A DNA stretch of 8,579 nucleotides, from the NCBI GenBank assembly GCA_018896835.1, contig JAHILS010000019.1, positions 1 to 8,579 on the forward strand, in the 5' to 3' direction. Below are positions 4,995-8,579 of this stretch, piece by piece; the first letter of the stretch is position 1; every line of letters begins with the position of its first letter. A model generated the notes under the pieces. That model saw nothing but the letters and a program-made list of their open reading frames with translations, searched no databases and was not told the DNA's origin. Source of the stretch: Patescibacteria group bacterium. GTDB lineage: Bacteria > Patescibacteriota > Patescibacteriia > UBA9934. A program made the position numbers and the translations under genes.

Positions 4995-5261
4995 CTAGTC
5001 GACCAACTTGGGCACGAGGGTCACCTCAACGAGGTCACCCATCTCGGTGCCCAGCACCCGCATCACGAATGACCCGTCGGGCCGACGCTCGGTCAGCCTG
5101 ACCGTAGCCATGCGACCGACCACCTTGATGTTGTTTTCGGCGAGTTTGTCAAGTGCACGACCCGCCAGCTCGTCACCACGGATGCCGGCCTCGTGAGCCG
5201 CGGCGACCGCGGTACCTACCTGTTCGAGCACTTGCCTGTACTTGGGAATGATTTCGGACAC
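4995..5261 (-). CDS. Unassigned 88-residue protein, first gene of an SD-led pair
   Basis: I do not recognise this protein. It starts at GTG 5261, fixed by a perfect SD, AGGAGG (5273-5268), with 6 bases of spacing, and by a promoter just upstream. Residues 1-43 should form amphipathic helices (IIPKYRQVLEQVGTAVAAAHEAG, ELAGRALDKLAENN). Residues 46-88 look like a small beta sheet (KVVGRMATVRLTERRPDGSFVMRVLGTEMGDLVEVTLVPKLVD), with RRPDGSF as a tight turn. There are no cysteines, signal peptide or membrane segment. Its codons favour G or C in third position (14 of the first 20, against 8 of 20 in the RimK-like gene), suggesting high expression or foreign origin. The stop codon lies in a 12-bp palindrome, TCGACTAGTCGA. 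It resembles its operon partner in overall helix-then-strand plan, but I see no convincing sequence similarity. Confidence 0.8.
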   Translation of the reverse strand: MSEIIPKYRQVLEQVGTAVAAAHEAGIRGDELAGRALDKLAENNIKVVGRMATVRLTERRPDGSFVMRVLGTEMGDLVEVTLVPKLVD

Positions 5262-5265
5262 TATG

Positions 5266-5273
5266 CACCTCCT
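5266..5273 (-). promoter_or_regulatory. Consensus Shine-Dalgarno deciding a GTG start
   Basis: AGGAGGTG on the minus strand is fully complementary to the usual 16S rRNA 3' end and lies 6 bases from GTG 5261. It stands out because the housekeeping genes of this window have no comparable site. Confidence 0.85.
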
Positions 5274-5296
5274 GGTGCGGTTGGGGATTCTGGCAA

Positions 5297-5325
5297 AATA
5301 TGCCCTACGACGACAGAAAAGTCAA
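5297..5325 (-). promoter_or_regulatory. Sigma70-type promoter of the two-gene operon
   Basis: On the minus strand TTGACT (5325-5320) is followed after exactly 17 bases by CATATT (5302-5297). The predicted start is near 5290, giving a leader of about 29 bases that contains the SD. The -35 begins 2 bases after the stop codon of the upstream RNase gene. Confidence 0.6.
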
Positions 5326-5327
5326 CC

Positions 5328-6698
5328 CTACCACTCAAAACTCTGCCAATACTTTGGGATTTCTATATTCCCTCCCAGTTCTTTTTCTAAATATATCTTA
5401 AAGTTCTCTTTCACGTCAGCATCGCCATGCACTAAGAAAATCTGCCCAATTGGCTCTTGGCAGGTTTTTAACCATTGCCTTAATTTCCTTCTATCACCAT
5501 GAGCAGAAAAAGCACCAATCGCCCCTACCTTTACCTTCACATCATACTCATCGCCATAAATACGTACCTTCTCAGCTCTGTCAAAAATTCTTCTCCCAAG
5601 CGTGCCCTCTGCTTGGTAACCAATAATCAAAATGCCAGATCTTAAGTCTTCAATATATCGTTTTAGGTGATGAAGGATCCTGCCACCATTCATCATGCCA
5701 GCGCCAGCAATTATTATTTTTGATCTGTCATCATCATTGATAGATTTTGAAGCATCAACTGTTAACGTCACATGCAAATTTGGGAAACTGAAAAAATCAC
5801 GGTCAGGGCTGGAAAAAATATCTCTATCAAAACGTAGATAATTAGCAAATTCCTGATAAATCTCAGTGGCTTTAATGGAAAGCGGACTGTCTAAGTAAAT
5901 CGGACAATTTGGGATTAACTGATCATCAATCATGCGGTCAAGTTCATAAAGCAATTCCTGTGTCCGTTCAATGGAAAAGGCTGGGATAAGTAAAGTGCCC
6001 TTGTCTCCAATTACGTTTTTGATCATGTCACGCAATTTTGTCATGCGTGTATCAACTGGCTCATGTTCACGATCGCCATATGTTGATTCGCAAATAACAA
6101 TGTCCGCATTACTGATGCTTTCAGTCTCCGGCAATATCGGAACGTCATTGTTACCAATGTCTCCGCTAAATACAATTCTACGAGCCTTTGAATCGGCTGT
6201 ATGCTTAGCATCAATATCAACAACAGCAAACGCCGAGCCTAAGATATGTCCAGCGTCATACAGCATGACGTTCACGCCCGGAATTACCTCAAACTGAGTA
6301 TGGTAATTCATCACACAAATCATGCCATCAACATTTTTTACATCATCTACGTCAAACAAGATTGGAGTGTTCATGCGATGATTATTGTCTGCCATTAAGT
6401 GCTGAGCGTCTTGCAAAACAATATTAGTCAGTGACTTGGTTGGTGGTGTGCAAAAGATCGAACCAGTAAATCCCTGCTTTGACAGCAACGGCAGTCGACC
6501 ACAATGATCATAATGTGCATGAGTCAAAATTACCGCATCAATTTTCTTTGGATCAAAATCAAATGGCTCTTGGCTATACTCTTGCGCATGCTCACCTTGA
6601 AACATTCCACAATCAACCAAAATTTTATGAGTTTTTGTTTCCAGTAAATAGCAAGACCCGGTCACACCTCGAACCCCACCACAAAATGTTAATTTCAT
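5328..6698 (-). CDS. Beta-CASP metallo-beta-lactamase-fold RNase
   Basis: This 456-residue zinc enzyme belongs to the CPSF73-like beta-CASP branch, which cleaves or trims RNA. Metal-binding motifs are all visible: HAHYDH (60-65), His151 in DAGHILGSA, and Asp180 in SGDIG. The beta-CASP motifs follow: motif A ESTYGDR (204-210), motif B His400 in GAFSAHGD, motif C His424 in FLVHGD. AGAGMMNGGRILHHL (331-345) is also typical. The catalytic set is complete, and length matches single-domain bacterial/archaeal members without a KH extension. The reading frame continues upstream to 7025, but those residues are translated repeat sequence; ATG 6698 begins the family's MKLTFCGGVRGVTGS. TATACT (6712-6707) lies 8 bases before it, so the mRNA is probably leaderless. 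RNA substrate is unknown; maturation or turnover of cellular RNA is the natural inference. Confidence 0.93.
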   Translation of the reverse strand: MKLTFCGGVRGVTGSCYLLETKTHKILVDCGMFQGEHAQEYSQEPFDFDPKKIDAVILTHAHYDHCGRLPLLSKQGFTGSIFCTPPTKSLTNIVLQDAQHLMADNNHRMNTPILFDVDDVKNVDGMICVMNYHTQFEVIPGVNVMLYDAGHILGSAFAVVDIDAKHTADSKARRIVFSGDIGNNDVPILPETESISNADIVICESTYGDREHEPVDTRMTKLRDMIKNVIGDKGTLLIPAFSIERTQELLYELDRMIDDQLIPNCPIYLDSPLSIKATEIYQEFANYLRFDRDIFSSPDRDFFSFPNLHVTLTVDASKSINDDDRSKIIIAGAGMMNGGRILHHLKRYIEDLRSGILIIGYQAEGTLGRRIFDRAEKVRIYGDEYDVKVKVGAIGAFSAHGDRRKLRQWLKTCQEPIGQIFLVHGDADVKENFKIYLEKELGGNIEIPKYWQSFEW

Positions 6699-6706
6699 AT
6701 AGTAAT

Positions 6707-6712
6707 AGTATA
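6707..6712 (-). promoter_or_regulatory. -10 box of the beta-CASP RNase gene
   Basis: TATACT on the minus strand ends 8 bases before ATG 6698, so transcription should begin at or just before the start codon. The -35 region (TTTCTA, 17 bases upstream) is poor. The box lies in the left arm of the inverted repeat. Confidence 0.4.
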
Positions 6713-6773
6713 AAGCTTTAAGTGGAAAGTAGAAAGTTAAAAATAAAAAGTGAAAAGCAGGATTAGGATGACA

Positions 6774-6808
6774 ACCTGTGGATAGAGATCCGATCTCTAT
6801 CCACAGGT
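6774..6808. repeat. 35-bp palindrome with DnaA-box-like arms
   Basis: ACCTGTGGATAGAGATC (6774-6790) and its exact reverse complement (6792-6808) flank a single C. Each arm contains TGTGGATAG, one base from a DnaA box, in opposite orientations. A 23-base identical partial copy lies at 1099-1121, so this is a dispersed repeat in this genome. Confidence 0.8.
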
Positions 6809-6846
6809 CAAGTCCGAGTTCGCTGGATCCCAACTCTTTGGCTGGG

Positions 6847-6875
6847 ATGACAAAATGGTAAAACCATTTTGTCAT
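6847..6875. repeat. 12-bp perfect hairpin followed by a T run
   Basis: ATGACAAAATGG (6847-6858) and CCATTTTGTCAT (6864-6875) pair around TAAAA; five T residues run from 6875 to 6879. It has terminator geometry on the plus strand, but no plus-strand gene lies upstream to be terminated. It may insulate the downstream Dus promoter or simply be a repeat. Confidence 0.6.
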
Positions 6876-6905
6876 TTTTCCCTTTCCACTTTTAACTTTT
6901 AACTT

Positions 6906-6911
6906 TATACT
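6906..6911 (+). promoter_or_regulatory. -10 box of the Dus gene
   Basis: TATACT ends 6 bases before ATG 6918, which predicts a leaderless message. TTTCCA lies 17 bases upstream as a poor -35. The box sits in the right arm of the inverted repeat, mirroring the RNase promoter. Confidence 0.4.
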
Positions 6912-6917
6912 ATCTCC

Positions 6918-7895
6918 ATGCCTTTTTCCTGGAACAATCAACAAAAGCCAATAGTCGCGCTGTCGCCTATGGCTGACATGACTGATACTCCGTTTTGCAA
7001 AATAATCCGCAAAACTGTTTTGCAATCCGCTCCCCAGTCACGTCTGATTGTCTTTAGGGAAATGGTTTCCAGCGAAGCGATAGTTCGCGGTAATAAGAAA
7101 ACAATGATCATGACTGGTATCGACCCCATCGAACGACCGATTGTGCAACAAATCTTTGGCGCCAATCCAGACGCAATGGCTAAAGCGGCGTCGATCATCG
7201 TCGATGAACACACTCCTGATGCGATTGATATCAACATGGGATGTCCTGTTTACAAAATGGTAAGCAACTTTAATGGTTCAGCTTTAATGAAAGATCCAGA
7301 GCTTGCCAGTAAAATTGTCGGGGCTGTGAAGTCAGCGGTTAATGTGCCAGTTTCTGTAAAAATGCGAGCTGGCTGGTCATCTCATAATGAATGTATTGAA
7401 TTTGCAAAAATTATTGAAAGCGCTGGGGCTGATATGATTACAGTTCACGGTCGCACGCAAAAACAAGGGTATTCTGGAACTGCAAATCGTGAAGTTGTCG
7501 CTCAGGTCAAAGCAAATGCTTCAATACCAATTTTATATAACGGCGACATCTTTACCTGGCAAGATTATTTTCAAGCGCTTGAGGAAACAAACTGTGACGG
7601 CGCACTAATTGCCAGAGGCGCGCTTGGCAATCCCTGGATATTTGCACAGATCGAGCAACGCCTGATGGGTTCAAAGGTCACCGAACCAACCCTTGAAAAC
7701 AGAATTAACACTGTACTTGAGCACCTTAATGAACATATAGTGCATTATGGAGATAGTTCGATTGCAACTTTTAGAAAACATTTGAGTTGGTATTTTAAAG
7801 GCATTACTGGATTTAAACAGTATAAACCTGCGTTGATGAGCGCAACGAATAAAGAAGAAATCATTAGCATTTTACATAATTTATCGATAGACTAG
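6918..7895 (+). CDS. dusB: tRNA-dihydrouridine synthase, DusB-like
   Basis: This FMN-dependent enzyme reduces uridines in the D-loop of tRNA using NADPH. The 325-residue protein is of normal length. It shows the TIM-barrel start VALSPMADMTDTPFCKII (13-30), the active-site stretch INMGCPVYKM (105-114) with catalytic Cys109, VSVKMRAGW (145-153) with flavin-contacting Lys148, ITVHGRT (174-180) with His177, and phosphate-binding ILYNGDI (205-211) and ARGALGNPWIF (232-242). The C-terminal helical domain contains FRKHLSWYFKGI, expected for tRNA recognition. The active-site and GALGNPW wording fits the DusB subgroup best, although DusA and DusC cannot be fully excluded without alignment. No SD is present, and a -10 box lies 6 bases before ATG. 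There is no clear terminator before the next gene, which has its own promoter. Confidence 0.93.
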   Translation: MPFSWNNQQKPIVALSPMADMTDTPFCKIIRKTVLQSAPQSRLIVFREMVSSEAIVRGNKKTMIMTGIDPIERPIVQQIFGANPDAMAKAASIIVDEHTPDAIDINMGCPVYKMVSNFNGSALMKDPELASKIVGAVKSAVNVPVSVKMRAGWSSHNECIEFAKIIESAGADMITVHGRTQKQGYSGTANREVVAQVKANASIPILYNGDIFTWQDYFQALEETNCDGALIARGALGNPWIFAQIEQRLMGSKVTEPTLENRINTVLEHLNEHIVHYGDSSIATFRKHLSWYFKGITGFKQYKPALMSATNKEEIISILHNLSID

Positions 7896-7905
7896 GCACA
7901 AAGCA

Positions 7906-7934
7906 TTGACTTAAGCTGTAAATATGCTTAGAAT
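7906..7934 (+). promoter_or_regulatory. Sigma70-type promoter of the RimK-like gene
   Basis: TTGACT (7906-7911) and TAGAAT (7929-7934) are separated by exactly 17 bases, each matching 5 of 6 consensus positions. The predicted start is near 7941, giving a leader of about 37 bases with no SD. It begins 11 bases after the Dus stop. Confidence 0.65.
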
Positions 7935-7977
7935 ACCGTGGTTATAGTCGAATACCTGAATAATTAATACTTCATTT

Positions 7978-8579
7978 ATGAAGATCGGGATTCTCAGCTT
8001 TGTTACTGGACCAAAAAAATTGGCAGTTGGAACAAAGCGCATTATTCGCGAAGCAAAATCTCGCGGTCATAAAGTAAAAGTTTTCTATAGCCCATACGTT
8101 GGTCTTGAATTTGGGAACGGAAAAAAGATTACCTACAAAGGTGAATCAATTGATCCAAAAAAATACGATGTTATTTTAGTTCGACCAGGCTTTACTCAAG
8201 ACCCAAGTATCAACGCGTCAATTATCAAACAATTCCAGCTCGCTGGATTTTATGTTTTAAATGGATACATCGGAGTCTTCCGAGCCAAGAACAAAATCAG
8301 AACTTTGCAGATGCTCGATCACTTTGGCATTCCTGTTCCAAAAACGCTTGTTGTCCGCGATCCTTTACTCTTGGAATTAGCGTCTGAAGAATTCCACTTC
8401 CCTGTTATTCTCAAAGTCATTTACGGAACTCATGGTAAAGGAGTCTTCATTGCCGAATCAAAACGATCACTCAAGCCAATCGTTGAATACTTAATTGCTA
8501 AAGAGAAAGGACCAGTATCTTTGCAAGAATATATTGCTGAAGCTAAGGGTTGTGACTTACGTGTTTTTGTACTTGGTAA
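7978..8579 (+). CDS. rimK: RimK-like ATP-grasp ligase, C-terminus beyond window
   Basis: The first 200 residues are visible and the frame is open at the right edge. RimK-type enzymes use ATP to ligate amino acids, classically glutamate onto the C-terminus of ribosomal protein S6; relatives modify LysW or coenzyme F420. The N-terminal domain MKIGILSF...RIIREAKSRGHKVKVF...YDVILVRPGF is followed by the pre-ATP-grasp segment FRAKNKIRTLQMLDHFGIPVPKTLVV (101-126). The ATP-grasp core has FPVILKVIYGTHGKGVFIAES (141-161), with the nucleotide-binding Lys146 and Gly-rich loop, and SLQEYIAEAKGCDLRVFVLG (181-200), whose EA.G.DLRVFV is typical of RimK. The metal-binding Glu/Asn residues lie beyond the window. 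ATG 7978 fits the family start; no SD precedes it. The substrate cannot be told from sequence alone. Confidence 0.85.
   Translation, partial: MKIGILSFVTGPKKLAVGTKRIIREAKSRGHKVKVFYSPYVGLEFGNGKKITYKGESIDPKKYDVILVRPGFTQDPSINASIIKQFQLAGFYVLNGYIGVFRAKNKIRTLQMLDHFGIPVPKTLVVRDPLLLELASEEFHFPVILKVIYGTHGKGVFIAESKRSLKPIVEYLIAKEKGPVSLQEYIAEAKGCDLRVFVLG

Larger units (their letters stand above)
6705..6913. repeat. Inverted-repeat-bounded intergenic element
   Basis: ATAGTATAAAG (6705-6715) is the exact reverse complement of CTTTATACTAT (6903-6913), and AAGTGGAAAG (6720-6729) that of CTTTCCACTT (6882-6891); AAAGTTAAAA-type stretches occur on both sides. The interior carries the palindrome 6774-6808, two GGATGACAA copies (6767-6775 and 6845-6853) and a hairpin (6847-6875). 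It has no credible gene of its own. It resembles a composite of small non-autonomous repeats lying between the RNase and Dus genes and touching both start regions. Confidence 0.6.

Noticed and set aside
6699..7025. Extension of the beta-CASP RNase upstream to an ATG at 7025
   Set aside because: The added residues translate intergenic repeats and overlap the start of the Dus gene; the family's conserved N-terminus begins at 6698 and a -10 box lies just before it.
1..8579. UGA recoding as glycine, as in some Patescibacteria
   Set aside because: All conserved genes read through without in-frame TGA, and TGA ends the 319-residue and 104-residue genes at plausible positions.

Overview
The window reads as chromosomal DNA from a compact bacterial genome, most likely a member of the Patescibacteria (Candidate Phyla Radiation). 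This placement is an inference from gene style, not from a marker gene. The supporting signs are short housekeeping genes with no Shine-Dalgarno (SD) sequence and -10 boxes almost touching the start codon, a short DD-type Kef-like antiporter, a beta-CASP metallo-beta-lactamase RNase, many small intergenic palindromic repeats, and several short proteins I cannot assign. The standard genetic code fits: TGA is used as a stop.

Layout from left to right. Positions 1-1007 (minus) hold the N-terminal 335 residues of a CPA2/Kef-type cation:proton antiporter that runs off the left edge. Positions 1008-1243 are a divergent intergenic region with DnaA-box-like motifs and a structured 65-bp element. era lies at 1244-2167 (+), followed by a terminator whose loop contains a perfect TTGACA. 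That hexamer appears to be the -35 of the next gene, an unassigned 319-residue protein at 2284-3243 (+) with a Leu/Gln-rich segment resembling sigma-54 region I. A convergent thioredoxin-like gene (3322-3579, minus) and a divergent membrane-anchored FecR-like protein (3624-4184, +) follow. Positions 4185-4610 contain no gene. They hold a degenerate tandem repeat, a MITE-like repeat, a 38-bp perfect palindrome, another hairpin and a terminator.

On the minus strand, two small unassigned genes (4995-5261 and 4611-4925) form a likely operon with its own promoter, strong SD sequences, GC-richer codons and a perfect 11-bp hairpin between them. Upstream of them lies a beta-CASP RNase (5328-6698, minus). 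It is divergent from a tRNA-dihydrouridine synthase (6918-7895, +) across a 219-bp region bounded by inverted repeats that carry both -10 boxes. The window ends inside a RimK-like ATP-grasp gene (7978 to the end, +), which has a clear sigma70-type promoter.

RNA metabolism and ribosome-related roles dominate the recognisable genes: Era (30S maturation), beta-CASP RNase, Dus (tRNA modification) and RimK-like (S6-type tail modification). Three genes (2284-3243, 4611-4925 and 4995-5261) form a second class: leadered, SD-led and, for the two small ones, GC-richer. These, with the hairpin array at 4468-4627, are the most plausible place for undescribed biology. No CRISPR array, tRNA, rRNA or transposase gene was seen.
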